Shown here piece by piece: positions 1-4,217 of a stretch of 7,703 nt of DNA. The notes below the pieces were generated by a model that saw only the letters and a list, made by a program, of their open reading frames with translations, ran no database searches and was not told where the DNA came from. The first letter of the stretch is position 1, and each line of letters begins with the position of its first letter. The translations under genes and the position numbers were made by a program. The DNA comes from an uncultured Clostridia bacterium (GTDB lineage Bacteria > Bacillota > Clostridia > Peptostreptococcales > Anaerovoracaceae), in assembly GCA_946402595.1 (NCBI GenBank), contig CAMIWY010000060.1, positions 1 through 7,703 on the forward strand, read 5' to 3'.

Positions 1-55
1 TGTTTCTCTCTACTACGCAGATTAAAACTGCAAGTTGTCGCTCGTAGAATTTCAG

Positions 56-87
56 GAGGGATGGCTATTATTGGCCGTCCCTCTTTT
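56..87 (+). terminator. Rho-independent terminator of an upstream plus-strand gene
   Basis: A 10-bp stem pairs 56-65 (GAGGGATGGC) with 74-83 (GCCGTCCCTC) around an 8-nt loop. Its only non-Watson-Crick position is U62-G77, which is a wobble pair in the plus-strand RNA, and four T follow at 84-87. The minus strand has no T tract after the stem. The terminated gene lies mainly outside the window: its stop is either TAA at 23-25 or TAG at 45-47, in different frames, and I cannot choose between them. Confidence 0.75.
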
Positions 88-108
88 CATGCAAGGGACT
101 CAGGACAT

Positions 109-141
109 AAAAAGAACTCCGGAAATCATCCGGAGCTCTTT
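109..141 (-). terminator. Rho-independent terminator of the HU gene
   Basis: The arms 111-122 and 130-141 form a 12-bp stem with a 7-nt loop. The one imperfect position (A116/C136 on plus) becomes a G-U wobble in the minus-strand RNA, and minus-strand T residues follow from 113 downwards. The orientation therefore fits the HU gene, whose stop codon lies 36 bp upstream. Together with the plus-strand terminator at 56-87 it separates two convergent transcripts. Confidence 0.8.
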
Positions 142-177
142 CGTATTTCTGATAATATTCAGATGTTATCTCTGTAA

Positions 178-441
178 TTAGCCAAGCAGCTTGTCAGAGA
201 ACTTAGCCTTGATAGCCTTCTTTGCAGGGATCTGCATCTCTTCGCCAGTCTGTGGGTTGCGGCCTGTTCTTGCAGCCATTTCCTTAACCTCAACCTTGAG
301 AACGCCAGGGATAACAACCTTGTCGCCAGCCTTCATAGCGTCAGCGATTACTTCGTGATAAGCGTCAACTGCAGCTGCAGCGTCCTTCTTTGTGAAACCA
401 GTCTTCTCAGCGAACTTTTCGATAAAATCTGCCTTTGTCAT
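178..441 (-). CDS. hup: HU-family DNA-binding protein
   Basis: This 87-aa protein is a full-length bacterial histone-like HU protein, a dimeric DNA-bending protein of the nucleoid. The N-terminal helices (MTKADFIEKFAEKTGFTKKD) and the beta-arm tip RNPQTGEE (residues 61-68, with the intercalating proline at 63) are diagnostic of the HU/IHF family. One variation is visible: the usual GFGTF segment before the arm reads PGVLK here (about 45-49). The start at 441 is supported by AAAGGAGAG (449-457), 7 nt upstream of the ATG. Codon use is biased (GCA, GTT, CTT and AAG-rich), as expected for an abundant protein. It is probably monocistronic, with a promoter just upstream and a terminator just downstream. 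HU rather than IHF is favoured by the Gram-positive context and the single copy seen, but this window cannot show whether another HU exists. Confidence 0.96.
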   Translation of the reverse strand: MTKADFIEKFAEKTGFTKKDAAAAVDAYHEVIADAMKAGDKVVIPGVLKVEVKEMAARTGRNPQTGEEMQIPAKKAIKAKFSDKLLG

Positions 442-463
442 TTTGATTCTCTCCTTTGAATAA

Positions 464-492
464 ACTATATTAATTTGATTCCTTTTTTTAAA
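464..492 (-). promoter_or_regulatory. Candidate promoter of the HU gene
   Basis: On the minus strand TTTAAA (487-492) and TATAGT (464-469) are separated by exactly 17 bp, matching sigma-A elements at 4/6 and 5/6. Transcription would begin about 20 nt before the ATG, just upstream of the Shine-Dalgarno site. A second -10-like sequence, TATACT (526-531), lies further upstream but has no recognisable -35 at 16-18 bp, so it is a weaker alternative. Apart from these elements I see nothing in 493-643. Confidence 0.45.
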
Positions 493-643
493 CCGGCCGC
501 CCGATTCGCGACCCTACAAGAAGAGAGTATACGCTATTTCAAAGTAAAATGCTATAGTTTTCAGCCATTTTTCAAGGTTTCGGGGCTATCCGCATGATTC
601 CAGCCTCAATTATTGCATACCAGCTGTTCAGCTATGCCCCTCT

Positions 644-1417
644 TCACGCGTCCTGCCACAGGAAAGGCATGAAGAGTCCGAGCTGCTTCTCCCAGTCCTC
701 CTCGCAGTGCCTGCCGCCTACCTGACAGTACATTCTTGCCCTGCCGCCTGCAGCCTCCACCTTGTTGGCGGTACCTCTGATCGTACGGTACAGCCAGCTT
801 GATCTGTCTTCTGAATCAGGATCCTTGATGCCGCCGTAGCCCTCCTGTGTTCCCCAGGAGAAGAAGGCCCGGGTGTCCGGATCCATGTAAGTATTGTTCA
901 TGTCATGCCAGAGCATCCCGTTGACGCTGCCGATGGACGGCGAAACGCACGCGGCTTTGGAGAAGTACTGATTGTATCTTACAAGCGCATAGGCCGACAT
1001 CAGGCCGCCCATGCTCGAGCCGCCTATTGCGGTGCACTCGCGGAAAGGCATTACCGGAAAATTCGAATCGATGTACGGCTTGAGCTCGTATACGATGCCC
1101 TGCATCGTCGCCTCGCCGAGAGGTTCGATTCCCCTGAGCCATCCACTGCCCCTGCCGTAAGGCAGATATTCCGAAAGCCTCTTATTGCCCTCATGCGCGC
1201 ACTCGACTCCGACTATTATGAGCTGCTTGTCCCAGCCAGCCATATATTCATCCAGTCCCCAGGACTTCCCGTATGTCGCATCCTCATCACGGAACAGGTT
1301 GTGTCCGTCGAAGAAGTACATGACCGGGAACGGTCCCTCTCCATTATCAGGCACCCTTATATGAAGCGGCCTGTTCGCACCGAGTGAATTGAAATAGAAA
1401 TCCTGCTTTAACAGCAT
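644..1417 (-). CDS. Putative esterase, alpha/beta-hydrolase fold (esterase D / Fes-like family)
   Basis: This 257-aa cytosolic protein (no signal peptide or membrane segment) has the layout of the putative esterase family PF00756, which includes esterase D, antigen 85 and siderophore esterases. Near the N-terminus VMYFFDGHNLF (32-42) matches the conserved strand and DGxN turn. GGSSMGG (132-138) is the nucleophile elbow with catalytic Ser135. GGRHCEEDWEKQL (234-246) supplies the probable catalytic His237 and is followed by the family's hydrophobic end FMPFLW. The acid residue is probably around 189-201 (GTQEG or DPD) but I cannot fix it. The substrate is unknown: such enzymes cleave S-formylglutathione, feruloyl or acetyl esters, or siderophores, and no neighbour discriminates among these. 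The ATG at 1417 follows AGGGGGG at a suitable distance. The gene has its own promoter at 1483-1511, so it need not be cotranscribed with xpt. Confidence 0.82.
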   Translation of the reverse strand: MLLKQDFYFNSLGANRPLHIRVPDNGEGPFPVMYFFDGHNLFRDEDATYGKSWGLDEYMAGWDKQLIIVGVECAHEGNKRLSEYLPYGRGSGWLRGIEPLGEATMQGIVYELKPYIDSNFPVMPFRECTAIGGSSMGGLMSAYALVRYNQYFSKAACVSPSIGSVNGMLWHDMNNTYMDPDTRAFFSWGTQEGYGGIKDPDSEDRSSWLYRTIRGTANKVEAAGGRARMYCQVGGRHCEEDWEKQLGLFMPFLWQDA

Positions 1418-1440
1418 TGAATACCCCCCTCAATCTGAAA

Positions 1441-1478
1441 CGCTGCAGTTGCTACCCTTCAGTAGATGTCCTGCAGCG
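1441..1478 (-). promoter_or_regulatory. Leader hairpin in the 5' UTR of the esterase gene
   Basis: CGCTGCAG (1441-1448) and CTGCAGCG (1471-1478) are a perfect 8-bp inverted repeat. Inside it CTAC (1452-1455) pairs with GTAG (1462-1465), giving a two-tier stem-loop. It falls at the predicted 5' end of the esterase mRNA and stops about 8 nt before the G-rich Shine-Dalgarno site. It may stabilise the mRNA or modulate translation, or be an operator. No known riboswitch fold is recognisable. Confidence 0.45.
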
Positions 1479-1482
1479 CAAT

Positions 1483-1511
1483 ATTATCTGTCTTATTATT
1501 AATTCTGTCTT
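1483..1511 (-). promoter_or_regulatory. Candidate promoter of the esterase gene
   Basis: On the minus strand AAGACA (1506-1511) and GATAAT (1483-1488) are separated by 17 bp, matching sigma-A elements at 4/6 and 5/6 in an AT-rich spacer. The predicted transcription start is near 1476, immediately at the leader hairpin and about 60 nt before the ATG. Confidence 0.5.
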
Positions 1512-1580
1512 ATATCATGATGTGCATGCGCGGGATGCATCAATGATGTATCAGCATTCCGCAGTATAGTGAAGCCCCGC

Positions 1581-2156
1581 CTATTGCAGTCTGAACACTA
1601 TCCCGGTCTCATCCATCTGGTCGATTATAGCCAGTGATTCAACGCGGTAGCCTCTTGCACGCAGGTTGTCCCCGCCCATCTGGAAACCCTTCTCTATGGC
1701 AGCACAGCATCCGACGACCTCGCAGTCAGCGTCTTCGGCAATTGCGATCAGTCCGTTCAGAGCGCTTCCGTGCGCAAGGAAATCATCCACGATCAGTATC
1801 TTCTCACCCGCAGGCAGATAGGTCTTGCTGACCATGATGTGGTTCTCTCTGTCATGTGTGAATGAGTAGACCAGCGATGTGTATACATCTCCGTCTATAT
1901 TCGCCGTCCTGCTCTTCTTTGCGAATATGACAGGCAGGTCCATCGCCATTCCCGCAGCAACAGCGACCGCTATCCCTGATGCCTCAACAGTCAGGATCTT
2001 GGTAGCGCCGGAGTCTTCGAAAAGCCTGGCGATCTCGGCCCCAATCTCTTTAAGGAACACCGTGTCTATCTGCTGATTGAGGAACCTGCCCACATTGAGC
2101 ACTCCTCCAGGAAGCAGCATTCCTTCAGCCAGTATCTTGTCTTCTAATGCCTTCAT
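1581..2156 (-). CDS. xpt: Xanthine phosphoribosyltransferase
   Basis: The enzyme converts xanthine and PRPP to XMP in cytosolic purine salvage. The 191-aa product follows Bacillus subtilis Xpt (194 aa) along its length: MKALEDKILAEG at the start, the FLNQQID segment (25-31), TVEASGIA (56-63), the 13-residue PRPP-binding loop ILIVDDFLAHGSA (120-132, acidic pair D124-D125) and GYRVESLAII (169-178). I prefer the ATG at 2156: it gives the family's usual N-terminus, and GTGGGGTG lies just upstream as the Shine-Dalgarno site. An in-frame GTG at 2168 would add four residues but overlaps that site. The gene is separated from the upstream small ORF by a candidate terminator and has its own extended -10. 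Unlike many Gram-positive xpt genes it shows no recognisable purine riboswitch in its leader. I see no convincing terminator downstream. Confidence 0.95.
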   Translation of the reverse strand: MKALEDKILAEGMLLPGGVLNVGRFLNQQIDTVFLKEIGAEIARLFEDSGATKILTVEASGIAVAVAAGMAMDLPVIFAKKSRTANIDGDVYTSLVYSFTHDRENHIMVSKTYLPAGEKILIVDDFLAHGSALNGLIAIAEDADCEVVGCCAAIEKGFQMGGDNLRARGYRVESLAIIDQMDETGIVFRLQ

Positions 2157-2177
2157 AACGCACCCCACTTTACAAAC

Positions 2178-2193
2178 GGCATTTCCTCATGCC
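2178..2193 (-). promoter_or_regulatory. Small hairpin in the xpt leader
   Basis: GGCAT (2178-2182) and ATGCC (2189-2193) form a 5-bp stem with a 6-nt loop. It lies about 8 nt upstream of the G-rich Shine-Dalgarno site of xpt. It is short, and I list it mainly to record that no purine aptamer was found in this leader. Confidence 0.25.
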
Positions 2194-2233
2194 ATGCATA
2201 ACACATTACTGAAACATTATGTGACGTATACTG

Positions 2234-2242
2234 ATAATACCA
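2234..2242 (-). promoter_or_regulatory. Extended -10 promoter of xpt
   Basis: The minus strand reads TGG-TATTAT: a TGn extension followed by a 5/6 match to TATAAT. No good -35 is present at 17 bp, which is normal for extended -10 promoters. The start would be near 2227, leaving a leader of about 70 nt before the xpt ATG. The fnr-like gene uses the same architecture (TGC-TATTAT). Confidence 0.45.
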
Positions 2243-2331
2243 CATTAGCGGCTGATATGTTCTAAAAAACTGATATTGTTGGCAAAGCGTTTCAACTGAC
2301 GGTCTACCTGTTCTCAAATATCGCAGCAAAC

Positions 2332-2374
2332 AAAATGACCTGCGTCGGCAGCGGATGCGTCGCCTTCGCGGGTC
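2332..2374 (-). terminator. Candidate terminator after the 33-codon gene
   Basis: GACC (2337-2340) pairs with GGTC (2371-2374), GCG (2342-2344) with CGC (2367-2369) and GGC (2347-2349) with GCC (2362-2364). This makes a broken stem with a C/A mismatch, a 2x2 internal loop and a 12-nt loop. In the minus direction ATTTTGTTT follows. The stem is imperfect, so termination may be partial; readthrough would reach xpt. Confidence 0.4.
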
Positions 2375-2395
2375 TTCAGTATGTATCTCCCCCTC

Positions 2396-2532
2396 ACCGG
2401 TAAGATTAATTGTCTTTCTTTGCGACTGCCTTTACGGATGCAGCAACGATTGCTGACCAGTAAAGTGAAGGTACAAGTACTGCTGTTCCTACAACTAAAT
2501 CCATCATGTCCGTGTTCTCCTTTCTTACCGGT
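2396..2532. repeat. 10-bp inverted repeat bracketing the 33-codon gene
   Basis: ACCGGTAAGA (2396-2405) and TCTTACCGGT (2523-2532) are perfect reverse complements. In the minus-strand mRNA one arm lies immediately upstream of the Shine-Dalgarno site and the other begins directly after the TAA stop. Two more pairs (CC with GG) are possible beyond a small internal loop. Base pairing would close the ORF into a loop. The arms also contain ACCGGT, itself a palindrome, so a protein-binding role is an alternative. Confidence 0.6.
2406..2507 (-). CDS. 33-aa hydrophobic small protein, probably membrane-associated
   Basis: I do not recognise this protein. It reads MMDLVVGTAVLVPSLYWSAI and then VAASVKAVAKKDN: a hydrophobic stretch at about 4-25 with a central P-S-L-Y-W, followed by a basic tail (K26, K30, K31). 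That layout fits a single-pass membrane peptide with the tail in the cytoplasm. AAAGGAG (2517-2523) lies 9 nt upstream of the first ATG; a second ATG follows directly and would shorten the product by one residue. Codons (GTA, GCA, GTT, CTT, ACA, AAG) resemble those of the HU gene, suggesting high expression. Upstream is a class II FNR promoter (2561-2602), downstream a candidate terminator, and the Crp/Fnr gene precedes it on the same strand. A spurious ORF would be unlikely to combine these features. Peptide toxin, holin-like or stress-peptide roles are possible but unsupported. Confidence 0.7.
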   Translation of the reverse strand: MMDLVVGTAVLVPSLYWSAIVAASVKAVAKKDN

Positions 2533-2560
2533 TGGTTACTTTTGTTTCTTTACAGTGCGT

Positions 2561-2569
2561 AGGATAACA
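2561..2569 (-). promoter_or_regulatory. Extended -10 of the FNR-dependent promoter for the 33-aa gene
   Basis: The minus strand reads TGT-TATCCT, a TGn extension with a 4/6 -10 hexamer at 2561-2566. With +1 at 2554 the FNR box is centred at exactly -41.5. The hexamer at the -35 position (2584-2589) is poor, as is typical of activator-dependent promoters. The leader would be about 47 nt. Confidence 0.55.
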
Positions 2570-2584
2570 CTTTGGACATGCGGG

Positions 2585-2606
2585 AAAATTGATTATAATC
2601 AATTTT
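2585..2606. promoter_or_regulatory. Perfect FNR box inside a 22-bp palindrome
   Basis: The 22 bp are a perfect palindrome (half-site AAAATTGATTA). Its core, 2589-2602, is TTGAT-TATA-ATCAA, an exact match to the FNR consensus TTGAT-N4-ATCAA. It is the only perfect FNR box I found in the window. It sits between the stop of the Crp/Fnr gene and the 33-codon gene. Being AT-only it could also form a weak hairpin followed by TTTT, but the exact match and spacing favour a regulator site. Confidence 0.8.
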
Positions 2607-2665
2607 ATATTAGTTATTTTTTTATTTATCTCCGGGCTCAAATATGTGTTACGCAGTCCCTTTTT

Positions 2666-3364
2666 TCAGCTCTTGTACGTATCTCTCAGCCCCTGAAAAT
2701 CCAGCAGTTTTATGCTGCTCTGACCGGTCTTTGCTATAAGCTTCTCCCTTTCCAGTTCCCTGATCTTGCGGCTGACTGTCTCAGGTCTTAAGTGGATGCT
2801 TGCAGATATCTCTTCGAGTCTCATGACGACCGTATCCGACTCAGCATACTTGCTCTGTCTCAGCAGGAATCCGGCAAGCCTTGCCTTAGGGTCCTCAGTT
2901 GTAAGAAGCAGCACGCGCTCGTTTGCAGCTCTTAGCTTGCGGCTCAGAAGTCTTATGACTTCTACCGCAACAGCCGGATCACCCATCAGGGCTTCGAGAT
3001 CTTCTCTCGGTATCCTGCAGCAGTCTGTTGTCTCAAGGCATACCGCGTCATAAGGATATGTGCTTCCTTCAATGAACAGGCCTTCCCATATGACCTCACC
3101 GAACCAGAATATGCCTGCGATCTCTTCCCTTCCGTCCGCATCATAGGTGCGCAGCTTTGCTTTGCCCGAAATAATCAGATAAACACCATCGCAAGGGTCG
3201 CCCTCTCTGAAGAGATAGCTTCCCTTGCGATATTTCTTTCTCACTGCAGCGTCCATGATCTTCTGCCATCTCTCCTCATCGACAGAGGAGATAACGGTCA
3301 GGGAATTCATGCACATCCTGTTGCAGTTTCTGCATTTTTCATTTATTCGTTCAGCTGCTGTCAT
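2666..3364 (-). CDS. Crp/Fnr-family transcriptional regulator, FNR-like
   Basis: This 232-aa cytosolic regulator has a cyclic-nucleotide-binding-type beta-roll at about 22-125 (KGSYLFREGDPCDGVYLIISG, 47-67), a dimer helix at about 128-155 and a C-terminal winged helix. The recognition helix RPETVSRKIRELE (193-205) has E195, S198 and R199, the E-x-x-S-R pattern with which FNR reads TTGAT; an exact FNR box lies just downstream of the gene. The N-terminus carries C11-x2-C14-x3-C18, and C109, C115 and C116 lie where FNR has its fourth cluster cysteine, so an oxygen-sensing iron-sulphur cluster is likely. The spacing is shorter than in E. coli FNR (x2, x5). The ATG at 3364 is the only start possible before an in-frame stop (3383-3385), although its Shine-Dalgarno site (GAGGAAG) is rather distant. 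Redox or nitric-oxide sensing by thiols alone is the alternative. Confidence 0.88.
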   Translation of the reverse strand: MTAAERINEKCRNCNRMCMNSLTVISSVDEERWQKIMDAAVRKKYRKGSYLFREGDPCDGVYLIISGKAKLRTYDADGREEIAGIFWFGEVIWEGLFIEGSTYPYDAVCLETTDCCRIPREDLEALMGDPAVAVEVIRLLSRKLRAANERVLLLTTEDPKARLAGFLLRQSKYAESDTVVMRLEEISASIHLRPETVSRKIRELEREKLIAKTGQSSIKLLDFQGLRDTYKS

Positions 3365-3421
3365 GTCTGTTACTGTTCTTCCTCATCCCGGCGCAGTGCG
3401 CGTCTCATATATGTCAGAACA

Positions 3422-3430
3422 ATAATAGCA
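3422..3430 (-). promoter_or_regulatory. Extended -10 promoter of the Crp/Fnr gene
   Basis: The minus strand reads TGC-TATTAT, a TGn extension plus a 5/6 -10 hexamer. No good -35 is visible at 16-18 bp. The start would fall near 3415, giving a leader of about 50 nt with a small GCGC-AGT-GCGC hairpin. No exact FNR box overlaps it, so autoregulation is not evident. Confidence 0.4.
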
Positions 3431-3452
3431 CAAGTCAGGTCAGCTTCAGCGG

Positions 3453-3522
3453 TCAGTTTTCAGTACGCTATCTGATTAATTATCAGTGCGCTCTATAATC
3501 AGTTTTCGGTACGCTCTATGAT
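3453..3522 (-). repeat. Three degenerate tandem copies of the 3' end of the glycyl radical ORF
   Basis: On the minus strand copy A (3499-3522) is the end of the coding sequence, from ATCATAGAGCG to the TGA stop. Copy C (3453-3476) matches it at 21 of 24 positions and also ends AAAACTGA. Between them copy B (3483-3499) is a shortened version, ATTATAGAGCGCACTGA. The noncoding copies probably arose by slippage or unequal recombination. A hairpin CTGAT-N5-ATCAG (3472-3486) forms between B and C. Confidence 0.65.
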
Positions 3523-3630
3523 CTCATTCTGAGTTGTGAGATTCAGGCCTGTGAAATACGCGCTGAAGCCGGAAACTCTTACGATGAGGTCTCCGTACTG
3601 CTCCGGATGAGCCTGAGCAGCAAGCAGCAT
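3499..3630 (-). CDS. 43-aa glycyl radical domain tip, remnant or mini-protein
   Basis: The product is the extreme C-terminus of a pyruvate formate-lyase-like glycyl radical enzyme: HPEQYGDLIVRVSGFSAYF (residues 8-26), then GLNLTTQNEIIERTEN. RVSGF holds the glycine (G21) that carries the radical in intact enzymes. The rest of the roughly 800-residue enzyme is absent, and upstream the frame closes at a TAA inside the 162-aa gene. Two readings are possible. As a remnant, it is what is left after deletion of a larger gene. As a mini-gene, it has AAGGAAG 8 nt before its ATG and shares a TGATG overlap with the preceding stop, the normal arrangement for translational coupling. The E. coli spare-part protein GrcA (YfiD) is a precedent for a free-standing glycyl radical domain but is about 127 aa. 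The homology is clear; function is uncertain. Confidence 0.62.
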   Translation of the reverse strand: MLLAAQAHPEQYGDLIVRVSGFSAYFTGLNLTTQNEIIERTEN

Positions 3631-4118
3631 CAGTTCTCTTCCTTAGTGACCGGGACTTTCTTCCCGTCCACTATGGCTATGTTTATTTTGGAAAGGATGC
3701 CATCCTTGCGGCCCATCCTCGCTTCCGAAGGCATGAGGTTCTCGGCAAAAGGCGCTCCATCTATGTGATAAGGATGAAGATCGCCCGCGAGAGCTTCGCT
3801 GTCAGCCTGTTTGCAGAATGCTGCAAGCTTTCCGCTCCCGTTCAGCTCTTCCTCATCCCACACCTTAAGCGTGTCAGGATCGACATAGATATCCACGAGC
3901 CTGCCGTGAAAGCTGATATCGAACCAGTCAGTCCCGAAGGTATACGCTTTGCCAGAGACCTCACCGTTACTGACGATGCACTCTCTGGCACACAGCCTTC
4001 CTCCTTCACCGCTGTCCGCTATCTTGAGGTAGTTGTTTTCTCTTGTGCTGAACCACGCTCCGCCGGATCTGATCGCTTCGATCATCTCCGCCTTGAGGCT
4101 TTCATTATCTTTTGCCAT
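3630..4118 (-). CDS. Hypothetical protein, 162 aa
   Basis: I do not recognise this family. The product is acidic and soluble, without signal peptide or membrane helix. Visible features are a Trp/aromatic-rich N-terminal half (AWFSTREN at 21-28, GTDWFDISFHGR at 62-73), a beta-like segment LVDIYVDPDTLKVWDEEEL (74-92), cysteines at 43, 47 and 102, and a polar C-terminal third with HPYHIDGAPF (115-124). The VDIYVDP...VWDEEEL run faintly recalls DUF402-type proteins, but that is pattern memory only. The ATG at 4118 follows GCGGGG at about 9 nt. It has its own candidate promoter (4182-4209) and lies 99 nt after the radical SAM gene, so it may be expressed with or apart from that operon. Its stop overlaps the ATG of the glycyl radical ORF by one base, which suggests coupled translation. 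Codon use resembles its neighbours, which argues against a recent foreign origin. Confidence 0.75.
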   Translation of the reverse strand: MAKDNESLKAEMIEAIRSGGAWFSTRENNYLKIADSGEGGRLCARECIVSNGEVSGKAYTFGTDWFDISFHGRLVDIYVDPDTLKVWDEEELNGSGKLAAFCKQADSEALAGDLHPYHIDGAPFAENLMPSEARMGRKDGILSKINIAIVDGKKVPVTKEEN

Positions 4119-4159
4119 AACTTCATACCCCGCTGTATTTTACCGGTGCTGCAACTGTT

Positions 4160-4180
4160 GCCATGGGTGTGTCCCTTGGC
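4160..4180 (-). promoter_or_regulatory. Leader hairpin upstream of the 162-aa gene
   Basis: In minus-strand RNA GCCA-A-GGG pairs with CCC-A-TGGC around an ACACA loop (7 bp with one A/A mismatch). It lies near the predicted transcript start, and a perfect short palindrome, GCAAC-A-GTTGC (4151-4161), follows. There is no T tract, so it is not an intrinsic terminator. Confidence 0.3.
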
Positions 4181-4181
4181 C

Positions 4182-4209
4182 TTTATAAAGTAGATGCCGT
4201 CTCTGTCAT
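4182..4209 (-). promoter_or_regulatory. Candidate internal promoter for the 162-aa gene
   Basis: On the minus strand ATGACA (4204-4209) and TATAAA (4182-4187) are 16 bp apart, each a 5/6 match to sigma-A elements. The start would be near 4175, about 57 nt before the ATG. This is one of the better promoter matches in the window. Confidence 0.5.
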
Positions 4210-4217
4210 CCTGTATA

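Noticed and set aside
1..47. 3' end of a plus-strand coding region before the terminator at 56-87
   Set aside because: Two frames end here, at TAA 23-25 and at TAG 45-47, and with so few codons neither can be chosen. I mention it under the terminator rather than as a gene.
526..531. TATACT as the HU promoter -10
   Set aside because: No -35 or TGn extension accompanies it; the TTTAAA-17-TATAGT pair nearer the gene is better.
905..1387. 160-codon plus-strand ORF
   Set aside because: It lies wholly opposite the esterase gene, has no Shine-Dalgarno site, and its translation is Arg/His-rich as expected of a shadow frame.
1512..1545. GATGCAT...ATGC-AC-ATC hairpin between xpt and the esterase promoter, as xpt terminator
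   Set aside because: The stem has a 2-nt bulge and no T tract follows in the direction of xpt transcription.
2585..2606. Palindrome as the intrinsic terminator of the regulator gene
   Set aside because: The stem is almost purely A/T with essentially no loop, so it would be weak, and the exact FNR consensus and promoter spacing explain it better.
2381..2791. 136-codon plus-strand ORF across 2381-2791
   Set aside because: It overlaps the small gene, the FNR box and the end of the regulator on the opposite strand, has no ribosome site, and its composition is unlike a protein.
3472..3486. CTGAT-N5-ATCAG as a second FNR box
   Set aside because: The spacer is 5 rather than 4 and the outer bases are C/G instead of T/A; it is better explained as a by-product of the tandem repeats.
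4119..4217. Protein-like frame after the radical SAM stop (DRDGIYFIKAKGHTHG and onward)
   Set aside because: It reads plausibly, but it has no start codon with a Shine-Dalgarno site, overlaps a good promoter and leader hairpin, and matches nothing I recognise.
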